Position numbers and translations under genes: made by a program
Shown here: in pieces, positions 34,849-42,381 of the stretch
Layout: the number at the start of each line of letters is the position of its first letter
Position numbering within the stretch: the stretch's first letter is position 1
Assembly: GCA_000421085.1 (NCBI GenBank)
Contig: ATWE01000004.1
Coordinates: 199,218 to 263,217, forward strand
Source of the DNA: Ensifer sp. USDA 6670
GTDB lineage: Bacteria > Pseudomonadota > Alphaproteobacteria > Rhizobiales > Rhizobiaceae
Direction of reading: 5' to 3'
DNA length: 64,000 nt
Notes under the pieces: generated by a model
Databases searched by the model: none
Told to the model about the DNA's origin: nothing
What the model saw: only the letters and a program-made list of their open reading frames with translations

Positions 34849-35823
34849 TCAGCCCCGCGGCGCGGCCGCGCGCTGCAGCCGGTCGATGATCGCTTCGCCG
34901 AGCCCCTCGCTCGGGATCGGGCCGAAAGCTATGGTCGCGGCGCCGCTGGCATCCGCCTTTTTCATATAGTCGAAAAGATTGGCGGCGGCTTCCCGCAGGC
35001 TGCCGCCCGGACTGAGATCCAGGACGATCGCCGCATCGCCTTCACCGGGAAGCGCCTTTCCGCCGAAGCGGATCAGGGCCTCTCCCTTCCGGACCTCATC
35101 GGCATCGAGCCGCACAGCGGCACCGGGAGCGTAATGCGAGGCGAGCATGCCGGGCGCCTCGATGGCGGCGCCGGCGGCCTCCGGGCGCTCGATGGCGAGC
35201 CCGGTCAGCGCTTCGATCTCTGCCGCGTCGAGCCCCCCGGGCCTCAGCAGCCGCAGCCTTCCATTCTCGACCTTGACGATGGTCGATTCCAGGCCGATCG
35301 CCGCCGGCCCCGCGTCGAGGATGAGCTTCAGCCTGGAGCCGAGATCCGCCTGCACATGGGCCGCACTGGTGGGGCTGATCTTGCCCGAGGTGTTGGCGCT
35401 CGGCGCGGCCAGAGGCCGCCCGAACCGGGCGATCACCCGGCGCGAGAAGCCGTCGGGCATGCGAATTCCGAGCGTATCGAGACCGGCGGAGGCGAGCGTA
35501 TGCACGGAGCTCCCCAGCCGCTGCGGCAGGATCAGCGTCAGGGGCCCGGGCCAGAAGGCCTCGGCCAGACGTCTCGAAACCGGATCGAAGGTCACATGCG
35601 CCTCTGCCATCGCCAGATCGGAGACGTGGCAAATCAGCGGATTGAACCTGGGCCGCCCCTTCATCTCATAGATGCGGCTGATCGCATCGGGGGTCGTGGC
35701 ATCGGCGGCAAGGCCGTATACGGTCTCGGTCGGGATCGCGACCGGTTCGCCATCCGAAAGAACCGCGCATGCTTTCTCGATTGCCCGTTCAGGTTCGGTG
35801 CGCGTGTCGATGATTTCGGCCAT
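34849..35823 (-). CDS. ywlC: Threonylcarbamoyl-AMP synthase (Sua5/YwlC type)
   Basis: 324 residues. It makes threonylcarbamoyl-AMP from Thr, bicarbonate and ATP for the t6A37 modification of tRNAs. The YrdC domain covers the first 200 residues: IPTETVYGLAADAT, KGRPRFNPLICHV, GPLTLILP, and SANTSGKISPTSAAHV. The second part, from about residue 225, with SHYAPGAAVRLDADEV, is the Sua5-specific domain that distinguishes this from the short TsaC form. AAGGA precedes ATG 35823. Confidence 0.93.
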   Translation of the reverse strand: MAEIIDTRTEPERAIEKACAVLSDGEPVAIPTETVYGLAADATTPDAISRIYEMKGRPRFNPLICHVSDLAMAEAHVTFDPVSRRLAEAFWPGPLTLILPQRLGSSVHTLASAGLDTLGIRMPDGFSRRVIARFGRPLAAPSANTSGKISPTSAAHVQADLGSRLKLILDAGPAAIGLESTIVKVENGRLRLLRPGGLDAAEIEALTGLAIERPEAAGAAIEAPGMLASHYAPGAAVRLDADEVRKGEALIRFGGKALPGEGDAAIVLDLSPGGSLREAAANLFDYMKKADASGAATIAFGPIPSEGLGEAIIDRLQRAAAPRG

Positions 35824-35888
35824 GGCGTTCTGGTCCTTTCCGTCGCTTCCTTAACGGAGCGACCGCAAAAACAGAACGATTTTCTTTG

Positions 35889-36485
35889 TCAAAGGCTGCG
35901 AATGATCCGGCGCAAGGCCTCGTCGCGTGCGCCGAGCATCAGCACGTTCTTCAGGGCCACCTTCGGATCCTGCGTCCGGAAAACAAGGCCGTTGCCGCGA
36001 ACGTTGCGGTTGATGACGATCCGCTCTTCGCCGGCATCGGGCTCGGTCGCGACGGCGAAATACATGCGCGAGTAGCCCGGCTGGATACGATCGAAGAAAT
36101 GGGTCTCGTTCCCGAGGTCGCAAAAGAAGTTCGCGAGATAAAATGACCAGGTGATCTCATGCCCATCGGCGAGGCAGGTTTTCGCGGCGGTCACGTGGCA
36201 ATAGCCGAGATGCGGACTGTTGGCGAGCGTGCGATGGAAGACCATCTTCGGGAACTGGATCGAGGCATGAAACCCGTTGATCCGCCTGTGGGTCGTCTCG
36301 CCCGCTGTCGTCAGCTTCCGCGCCGTCTGCTGCGCGACTTCGGCATAACTCAGATACTGACGCTCGTTCGGCATCCACCGGCGCCTATCGATCCGGCCGG
36401 TCCGCAGGAACTCGGTGTGCGCCTTGGCTTTCGGCGGTGCGGCCGGCGTCTTGTCGGCGGCTTCGTAATATCTGAGTTTTGCCAT
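35889..36485 (-). CDS. Conserved rhizobial protein of unknown function (DUF6656-like, tentative)
   Basis: 198 residues. The protein is basic, with no signal peptide or membrane helix. Recognisable blocks are HTEFLRTGRIDRRRW, YAEVAQQTARKL, THRRINGFHASIQFPKMVFH, LGYCHVTAAKT, WSFYLANFFCDLG and VINRNVRGNGLVFRTQDPKVALKNVL. I recall this pattern as a rhizobial family listed as DUF6656. No catalytic signature is evident. It starts at ATG 36485 and lies 65 bases upstream of the Sua5 gene on the same strand. Confidence 0.75.
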   Translation of the reverse strand: MAKLRYYEAADKTPAAPPKAKAHTEFLRTGRIDRRRWMPNERQYLSYAEVAQQTARKLTTAGETTHRRINGFHASIQFPKMVFHRTLANSPHLGYCHVTAAKTCLADGHEITWSFYLANFFCDLGNETHFFDRIQPGYSRMYFAVATEPDAGEERIVINRNVRGNGLVFRTQDPKVALKNVLMLGARDEALRRIIRSL

Positions 36486-36822
36486 GGGCGTCGTCGCGCC
36501 GTCCTGTCCGCAAGCGGGTTGATCGCAGCGAACGTTAGATCATCACGGTTAACGAATTGGTTCCGGTATGTCCGGGCTGTCGCCGAAAAGACCCTTGTGC
36601 TGGTGAGCAGCGTCGCAAAATGGCCACTCGCCTTCGCGCCATGAACGACTCTGCCGAAAAATCCGCCAGCGGCGCAGAGATTCACCTACTTCCTTGTTTG
36701 TTATGGATAATATCGACTGCCTTCATCCTGATTGCGTCGCGTCCGGCTGTCGTCTTTCTGGAATCGGATGTCGCCTATTGGCAGTTGCCCGGCCAGTCCG
36801 CAGGCTTAGATGAGGACACTCA

Positions 36823-36993
36823 AGGTGTCGCCTCGAAGGGAGGGCGGAGAATTGGGAAGCCGGTCAAATCCCGGCGCTGCCCCCGCAACGGTGGTGGAGC
36901 GAACAGCCACGGCAGAAGGCCACTGGACACCGCGTCCGGGAAGGCGCCGGGCAGGTCCCTTTGCGGACAGCTCCAGAGCCCGGAAACCAGCCT
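36823..36993 (+). promoter_or_regulatory. Cobalamin (adenosylcobalamin-type) riboswitch
   Basis: The plus strand carries the B12-element core: GGTGTCGCC near 36824, GGGAAGCCGG at 36854-36863, the B12 box CGCTGCCCCCGCAACGGT at 36875-36892, GCCACTG at 36919-36925, GGGAAGGC at 36938-36945, and the closing GCCCGGAAACCAGCC near 36978-36992. These occur in canonical order and spacing. The next plus-strand gene is the Rieske oxygenase at 37123. Cobalamin riboswitches usually repress when B12 is bound. I cannot resolve the expression platform; a GC-rich stretch at 37018-37090 may include it. The 337 bases before the element (36486-36822) hold its promoter and no gene I accept. Confidence 0.92.
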
Positions 36994-37122
36994 TGAAGCA
37001 GAAATAGACCGTAGCTGGTTGCGGCGGGCAGCCGGATCGGAGCCAATTGCGTTGCGGGTCCATACGGCCGGCGCGGGTTCCAGTCCTGCCTCTCCGAAAC
37101 GGCGGAAAACGAGGACAAGGGC

Positions 37123-38367
37123 ATGGAAATTCAGACCGAAATGCTGCGCAAGCTGAAGACCCGTCGCGAAGGCTACAGCCTCGACCGCGCCTTCTACGTC
37201 GATCCTGATTATTATCGCCAGGACTTGGAGCAGATCTGGTACAAGGATTGGCTGTTCATCGGCCATGATTGCGAAGTCCCGCGGCCGGGGAACTATTTCA
37301 CGGTGCAGGTCGGCGATTACCCGGTCGTTATCGTTCGAGACAGGCAGGGCGCGGTCCGGGCGCTGCACAATTCGTGCCGCCATCGCGGCTCGCGGGTCTG
37401 CACGCAGCACAAAGGCTCATCCGCCAAACTCGTATGTCCCTACCACCAGTGGACCTACGAGCTTGACGGCCGCCTGCTCTTCGCGCGGCAGATGCCAGAG
37501 GGCTTCGATCCGGCCGAGCACAGTCTGAAGCCGATCCACTGCGAGACCGTCGGCGGTTACATCTTCATCAGCCTTGCCGAGCACCCGATGGACTTCCGGC
37601 CGTTTCGCGAGACGGTTGCGGCTTATCTCGCGCCGCACCGCCTTGGGGAAACGAAGGTCGCCTTCGAGAGCACCATCGTCGAGAAGGGCAATTGGAAGCT
37701 CGTCTGGGAGAACAATCGCGAGTGCTACCACTGCGCCGCCAACCATCCGGAACTCTGCCGCACCTATCCTGAAGCGCCGACCGTGACGGGTGTCCAGGGG
37801 GCGATGAACGATCCGGAAATCGGCGCCCATTGGCAGAAGTGCGAGGCGGCGGGTCTTCCGAGCGCCTTCAAGATCGCGCCCACCGGCCAGTTCCGCATGA
37901 CGAGAATGCCGCTGATCAACGGTGCCGAAAGCTATACGATGACCGGACAGAAAGCCGTCCGCAAGCAGCTCTCCGGCGGGGTCGACGCCGATGGCATCGG
38001 GACGCTGCTCCTCTTCCATTATCCGACGACCTGGAACCACATTCTCGGCGACCATGCGATCACCTTCCGCGTTCTGCCGCTCGGGCCGGAACTGACGCAG
38101 GTTACGACCAAATGGCTGGTCAACAAGGATGCCGTGGAGGGCGTCGACTACACGATAGAAGAGCTGACGCACGTCTGGACGGAGACCAACGACCAGGACC
38201 GGCAGATCGTCGAGGAAAACGCCTTCGGAATCCGCTCGCCCGCCTATGAGCCGGGCCCATATTCGGCCGAACACGAGGGCGGCGTCATGCAGTTCGTCGA
38301 GTGGTATTCGAGCTTCATGCTGGACCGCCTTCAGGGCGGGGCCGCGCATCTCTCGCGGGTGGCATGA
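37123..38367 (+). CDS. Rieske aromatic-ring-hydroxylating-type oxygenase, alpha subunit (GbcA-like)
   Basis: 414 residues. The Rieske cluster ligands are C85-R-H87 and C105-P-Y-H108. The mononuclear iron site is NRECYHCAANHPEL (H203, H208) with an acidic partner in TNDQDRQIVEEN. This layout fits the oxygenases that demethylate quaternary amines (GbcA, stachydrine and carnitine types) rather than large aromatic dioxygenases. GAGG lies eight bases before ATG 37123. It is the first gene after a cobalamin riboswitch and is followed by its likely electron donor. From memory, B12-element surveys of proteobacteria noted an oxygenase/reductase pair called ardX-frdX; this could be that pair. Substrate is unknown. 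Confidence 0.9.
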   Translation: MEIQTEMLRKLKTRREGYSLDRAFYVDPDYYRQDLEQIWYKDWLFIGHDCEVPRPGNYFTVQVGDYPVVIVRDRQGAVRALHNSCRHRGSRVCTQHKGSSAKLVCPYHQWTYELDGRLLFARQMPEGFDPAEHSLKPIHCETVGGYIFISLAEHPMDFRPFRETVAAYLAPHRLGETKVAFESTIVEKGNWKLVWENNRECYHCAANHPELCRTYPEAPTVTGVQGAMNDPEIGAHWQKCEAAGLPSAFKIAPTGQFRMTRMPLINGAESYTMTGQKAVRKQLSGGVDADGIGTLLLFHYPTTWNHILGDHAITFRVLPLGPELTQVTTKWLVNKDAVEGVDYTIEELTHVWTETNDQDRQIVEENAFGIRSPAYEPGPYSAEHEGGVMQFVEWYSSFMLDRLQGGAAHLSRVA

Positions 38368-38431
38368 CCATGGAAATGCCTCGCTCTTTCACCATTTCGA
38401 CGAGCTCGAGCCCTGGAGAGACCGTCAGCAC

Positions 38432-39463
38432 ATGCTGGAGTGCATGTCGGCCGTAGCCGAAACCGCCGACATCATGACCTTCACCTTCCGCTCGGACAGA
38501 CCGGCCTGGTTCCGCTATCTGCCCGGGCAGTTCGTGACGCTCGAACTGCCCGTCGCAGCCGAGCCGGTGATGCGTACCTATACGCTGTCATCCTCGCCCT
38601 CACGTCCGCTTTCGATCGCAGTCACGGTGAAGGCGCAGCCGGGAAGCATAGGCACCCGCTGGATGTTCGACAATCTCAAGCCGGGCATGATGCTCAAGGC
38701 GTTCGGGCCGCTCGGAGATTTCAGCTTCGCCCGTCATCCCGGTGAGAAATATCTATTCATTTCGGCGGGGTCGGGCGTCACGCCGATGATGTCGATGACG
38801 CGCTGGATGGCCGACTGCGCGCCGGAAACGGATGTCTCCTTCATTTCCTGCGCCCGGCGCCCGGACGATCTCCTCTTCAGGTCGGAGCTCGAAATTCTCG
38901 CACGTCAGATGCCGCGGCTCAATCTCGGCTTCCTCGTGGAGGGGCATGAGGCGCGGCATGGCTGGCATGGTCTGCGCGGGCGCATGGACGCGGCGAAGCT
39001 GCCGATGCTCGCACCGGATTTCCTGGAAAGAACCGTTTTCTGCTGCGGGCCCGAGCCGTTCATGGGCAATGTTCGGGAAATATTGGAAGGGGCGGGCTTC
39101 GACATGGCCGGCTACCACCAGGAGAGCTTCCAGCCCGCCGCGGCGCCGGCGGCCGAGGAGCTTGCAATTCGGGCGGGGCCGACCGCCGATGCCGGGGCCG
39201 GTGCGGCGCGGGTAACCTTTACCATGAGCGGCAAGGAAGCGACCGCCGTTCCCGGCCAGACGATTCTGCAGACGGCCCGGGCCAACGGTGTCAGGATCGG
39301 GGCCGCCTGCGAGGGCGGCATCTGCGGAACGTGCCGGGTGATGAAGATCGCGGGCGAAGTCGAGATGAACCACAATGGCGGCATTCTCGACGACGAGATC
39401 GACGAGGGCTACATCCTCGCCTGCTGCTCGCGGCCGACGAGCGACGTCCAGATAGAGGCCTGA
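38432..39463 (+). CDS. Ferredoxin-NADP reductase-type oxygenase reductase with C-terminal 2Fe-2S domain; start uncertain
   Basis: 343 residues from ATG 38432. FAD domain (RTYTLSSSPSRP), NAD domain (ISAGSGVTPMMSMTRWM) and a C-terminal plant-type ferredoxin domain (CEGGICGTC, then a distal Cys near ILACC) make a one-protein electron donor for the Rieske oxygenase. Protein-like sequence in this frame (SLFHHFDELEPWRDRQ) continues 5' of the ATG, but no start codon serves it. The natural coupled start, ATG 38364 overlapping the oxygenase stop as ATGA, is in another frame and stops at 38454. A one- or two-base indel near 38377 would join them. Either translation starts at 38432 or the gene carries a frameshift (or the sequence an error). 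Confidence 0.85.
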   Translation: MLECMSAVAETADIMTFTFRSDRPAWFRYLPGQFVTLELPVAAEPVMRTYTLSSSPSRPLSIAVTVKAQPGSIGTRWMFDNLKPGMMLKAFGPLGDFSFARHPGEKYLFISAGSGVTPMMSMTRWMADCAPETDVSFISCARRPDDLLFRSELEILARQMPRLNLGFLVEGHEARHGWHGLRGRMDAAKLPMLAPDFLERTVFCCGPEPFMGNVREILEGAGFDMAGYHQESFQPAAAPAAEELAIRAGPTADAGAGAARVTFTMSGKEATAVPGQTILQTARANGVRIGAACEGGICGTCRVMKIAGEVEMNHNGGILDDEIDEGYILACCSRPTSDVQIEA

Positions 39464-39464
39464 G

Positions 39465-40526
39465 TTACCGCCGCTCGGATTGGTAGGGAAGGCGCGCCTC
39501 GGCGGCCCTGACGGCGATGGAGCCGGTAACCGTCTCGTCGGCGCCCGCCCCCGATCCGCTCTCCGCCTCGGCGCGGCTTATCACGAGCGGCCGCGAAAGA
39601 GTGGCCGTTGCATTTGCATTCAACGCCGGGATCGTGCCGACGGTCGCCGAGGCGATAACGGTGAGCACCGGCGGCTTCTCCGCCAGAAGCGCGCCTTGTG
39701 GCCAGACGCTTTTCAGTGCCGCTGCACTCATGGCGGCGACATTCACGTCGATATCGTCGAGGGTGCCGGGCACCCGATAGGGGCAGCGCTTCTTTCCGCA
39801 ATTATGTGCCGACGAGAATTGCCAGAGCGCGTAGCGGTCCCAGTTTCCCATCGGAAACACTTTGCGGATGTCGGGCTTGTAGCGCGCGTACCAGAGCGGA
39901 AGGCGAGAAAGCAGCCGATGCTTGAAGCGGTTGGCGGCTATGTGTTTCGCGGTTGCGTGGTTGGTATAGAGGACGGGGTAGCGCCCCGTCCTGGCCTTCA
40001 CATGGCCGGCGAAGATTGCGGCGTCCTCGAGCGACATGTATTTTTCTGGATCGATCCCCTCGATATCGAGCACCATCAGCTCGTCGTCGCGCGGGTCGGC
40101 ATAGTCGATGAAGTGGTTCGCCTGATCGACCGGATTGCCAGGCCTTGCCAGATGATAGGCGCCCCAGAGCAGACCATGCGAGCGCGCAAGCATTCGGCGC
40201 GTCTGATAGAGTTCGCGGCTGACCGCATATTTGCGCCACATCGTCTTGCAATGGGCAACCGTATCGCCGCCGTGGTCACCGGTACAGGTGTAGCTTTCCG
40301 GCAGGCCGTCGGAAGCCTTCGCGATGAAGCCCGCTATCCGCTTGTCCTTCAGCATGGCTTCCCAGTCGATGCTGTTCAGCTCGTAAGCGTCGACGACGAT
40401 GGCGTTCCGCCGCTCTTTCCACGGCTCCACTTCGCTCGCGCGTGCGTTCGCCGCCGCGAAGGTCAGGCCCATCAGGACCGCCAGGCGCAAGATCATCCCT
40501 ATGATCGAGATTCCCCGCTTTTCCAT
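39465..40526 (-). CDS. GH25-family lysozyme-like secreted protein
   Basis: 353 residues from ATG 40526. A signal peptide or anchor (MILRLAVLMGLTFAAANARAS) precedes a glycoside hydrolase family 25 domain: IVVDAYELNSIDWEAM, GLLWGAYHLARPGNPVDQANHFID, the catalytic D-x-E of MVLDIEGIDPE, YPVLYTNHAT, PLWYARY and ALWQFSSAH. GH25 enzymes cleave peptidoglycan muramyl bonds. Two Cys pairs may form disulfides. The C-terminal 90 residues are a low-complexity Ala/Thr-rich tail. It ends two bases from the converging reductase gene. Starts at 40496 or further upstream are possible. Confidence 0.9.
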   Translation of the reverse strand: MEKRGISIIGMILRLAVLMGLTFAAANARASEVEPWKERRNAIVVDAYELNSIDWEAMLKDKRIAGFIAKASDGLPESYTCTGDHGGDTVAHCKTMWRKYAVSRELYQTRRMLARSHGLLWGAYHLARPGNPVDQANHFIDYADPRDDELMVLDIEGIDPEKYMSLEDAAIFAGHVKARTGRYPVLYTNHATAKHIAANRFKHRLLSRLPLWYARYKPDIRKVFPMGNWDRYALWQFSSAHNCGKKRCPYRVPGTLDDIDVNVAAMSAAALKSVWPQGALLAEKPPVLTVIASATVGTIPALNANATATLSRPLVISRAEAESGSGAGADETVTGSIAVRAAEARLPYQSERR

Positions 40527-40783
40527 TCTCTGAGATTGCCGACTTAGCGTTAAGAGGTCGTAAATCTCAGCCCCGGCCCCAATCTGCGCGAGGCGAACGC
40601 TTCTGTACACCGACCTCAAGAGGCAAAAGTCGACGGCCCGATTCCGCCCAGGATTGTACCGGCGGAGGAATTTTCCCTTTGCTGCATCTGCGCGCGGCAG
40701 TTGCTTCCGGTGATTTCTGCTCTAGTTTTGGTGTATCGCCCTTGCAAGGGCCGGTTGTACACGAAATCGAAGACGAGGATGAA

Positions 40784-41200
40784 ATGATGTCACGCAAATG
40801 GCTTTCGGGCGCGCTTGCAGCGATCGTGCTGGCGGCATCGGCGGTGCCGTCGCAGGCTTTCACGCCTCTGCCCCCGCGGGTTGCCGTCGAGAGCGCCGTC
40901 ACGCGGGTTCAGTATGCGCCGAGGCGTGGCTATTACCGGTACGGCGATTTCTACTATTACAATGGTCACCGGGGCTACCGCTACCAGCGCCCCGGCTATC
41001 GCTATTACCGGGGCTGGTGGTACCCGCCGGCGGCTTTCGGAATCGTGATCGAGCGCCGTCCCGCCTACCGCCCACCGGTCCGCTACGGCAGCCGGCATGT
41101 CGAATGGTGCTATGATCGCTATCGCTCTTACAGAGCCTACGACAACAGCTATCAGCCCTATAACGGCCCCCGCCGGCAGTGCTATTCGCCCTTCAGCTGA
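40784..41200 (+). CDS. BA14K family secreted protein
   Basis: 138 residues from ATG 40784 (40787 also possible; GAGG at 40775-40778 serves both). The signal peptide (MMSRKWLSGALAAIVLAASAVPSQAF) precedes a Tyr/Arg/Gly-rich mature region with RRGYYRYGDFYYYNGHRGYRY repeats. The C-terminal BA14K motif HVEWCYDRYRSYRAYDNSY through RRQCYSPF has two Cys. BA14K was first described as a Brucella immunoreactive, lectin-like protein; rhizobia have many copies whose role is not known. It converges with the ZntB-like gene across a 10-bp gap. Confidence 0.92.
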   Translation: MMSRKWLSGALAAIVLAASAVPSQAFTPLPPRVAVESAVTRVQYAPRRGYYRYGDFYYYNGHRGYRYQRPGYRYYRGWWYPPAAFGIVIERRPAYRPPVRYGSRHVEWCYDRYRSYRAYDNSYQPYNGPRRQCYSPFS

Positions 41201-41210
41201 GCAGGTCGCC

Positions 41211-42200
41211 TCAGATAATGCCGATGCGCTTGAGGACGATCCAGGCAAGGCCCATGGATGAGGCAATGAGAATGGCCGCAAAAGCCGTGCCGCTGCCCTC
41301 GGAAAAGGGGAGCGCGCCCGTGTTCATGCCGAAGAAGCCGGTGACGAGCGTTGGCGGCAGCAGGAAGGCGGTCATCAGCGAGAGGATATAGAGGTGGCGA
41401 TTCGTTTCCGAGGAAATCTTGCTGTCGATTTCCTCGTGCAGCAGCCTCGCCCGTTCCTGGAGGGCGAAGACATCGCGGTCCACAGCCTCCAGCCGATCCG
41501 AAAGTCTCTCGGCCACGTCGATAAAGCCGGGCGGCACCTCGTCCTCTTCCAGGGCTCCGGCCCGGCGCAACAGGGCGAGCACCGTCCTCAAGTGCCGGTG
41601 CAGGCGCACGACGGTCCGGCGCAATGGCGCCAGGCCCGGCTGCTTGCTGTGCCCGGCCTCCCCATAGACATGATCCTCGATGACGTTCAATTCCTCTGTC
41701 AGCTCGAGCACCAGCGTAATAAGGGTGCGCTGGAACTCCACGACGAGCATCTCGAAGAGGTCGATAGGACGGCGGCATCTGGCGCTCTTCTCCACAGCCG
41801 CCTTCACGCGATCGACACTTCTCAGCGGATGCAGGCGTGTGGTGATGATCATCCGGTCGCTGACGGCAAAATGAAGCCAGCCGATCGTCTGCGTCACCGC
41901 GTCGAATGTCCGCTCGAAATCGACCAGCGTCCCGTGCACGACGTCGTCCGCCACCGTGATGGCCGCCTGCGTGTCGTGGCTCGTAAGGGTCGCGATTGCC
42001 TCCTGCGGAAGATTTCCGATGCGCTCGATCAGCGCCGGCGTGCGTGCGTCGCTGAGCGCGAGGTGCAGCCAGACCCAGTCTTCGCCTGCCTCCAGGCTCT
42101 CGACGGGCGAATCGGCGGCTATGCGCCGGCACCGGCTTTCTCCCGGTACGAACCGGTAGGCCCAGACGAGGCCCGGTATATCGGGTGAGATCAGATTCAT
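41211..42200 (-). CDS. zntB: CorA-family divalent cation transporter (ZntB-like)
   Basis: 329 residues. A large soluble N-terminal domain with long helices (about residues 1-265) precedes two C-terminal membrane helices. The signature after the first helix reads GMNTG, at the pore mouth where CorA has GMN. WVWLHLALSD and LPPTLVTGFFGMNTGALPF are characteristic of the ZntB branch, which moves zinc, rather than magnesium-specific CorA. It forms a pentamer in the inner membrane. It is divergent from the acyl-CoA dehydrogenase gene with a 181-bp shared region. Confidence 0.88.
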   Translation of the reverse strand: MNLISPDIPGLVWAYRFVPGESRCRRIAADSPVESLEAGEDWVWLHLALSDARTPALIERIGNLPQEAIATLTSHDTQAAITVADDVVHGTLVDFERTFDAVTQTIGWLHFAVSDRMIITTRLHPLRSVDRVKAAVEKSARCRRPIDLFEMLVVEFQRTLITLVLELTEELNVIEDHVYGEAGHSKQPGLAPLRRTVVRLHRHLRTVLALLRRAGALEEDEVPPGFIDVAERLSDRLEAVDRDVFALQERARLLHEEIDSKISSETNRHLYILSLMTAFLLPPTLVTGFFGMNTGALPFSEGSGTAFAAILIASSMGLAWIVLKRIGII

Positions 42201-42309
42201 CGGAGTGCCTCGGCCGGCCGGAACGGTCGAGACGGCTTCTATTCGCGGCCAATGACAGTTTTGTTACAGTTGGCTGGCCGCAGTCGCCGTCCGGAGGTCG
42301 CAAGTGACG

Positions 42310-42337
42310 TTGACGTTCACGTAAAATTAGCTAGTCT
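42310..42337 (+). promoter_or_regulatory. Promoter with LiuR-like operator upstream of the acyl-CoA dehydrogenase gene
   Basis: TTGACGTTCACGTAAA (42310-42325) is a near-palindrome, ACGT-TC-ACGT in the core, and resembles the TTTACGTnnACGTAAA sites I recall for the MerR-family regulator LiuR of branched-chain amino acid and fatty acid catabolism. It overlaps a -35-like TTGACG (42310-42315); TAGTCT (42332-42337) follows 16 bases later as a possible -10. The start codon of the acyl-CoA dehydrogenase is 45 bases downstream. Confidence 0.6.
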
Positions 42338-42381
42338 GCCGCCCGTTCAATAGGCGCCGGCGGAAGCGGGGGAGGAGCACC

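Noticed and set aside
36641..36840. Short hydrophobic reading frame (MNDSAEKSASG, then LLPCLLWIISTAFILIASRP) before the riboswitch
   Set aside because: It runs into the riboswitch, has no ribosome-binding site, and the continuation is low-complexity; more likely chance.
37018..37097. tRNA-like 3' half: a T-arm-like GCGGG-TTCCAGT-CCTGC followed by CTCTCCG and A
   Set aside because: The T-loop has C where a purine is required, no matching 5' acceptor CGGAGAG or anticodon arm could be built, and the stretch lies in the leader between the cobalamin riboswitch and its gene.
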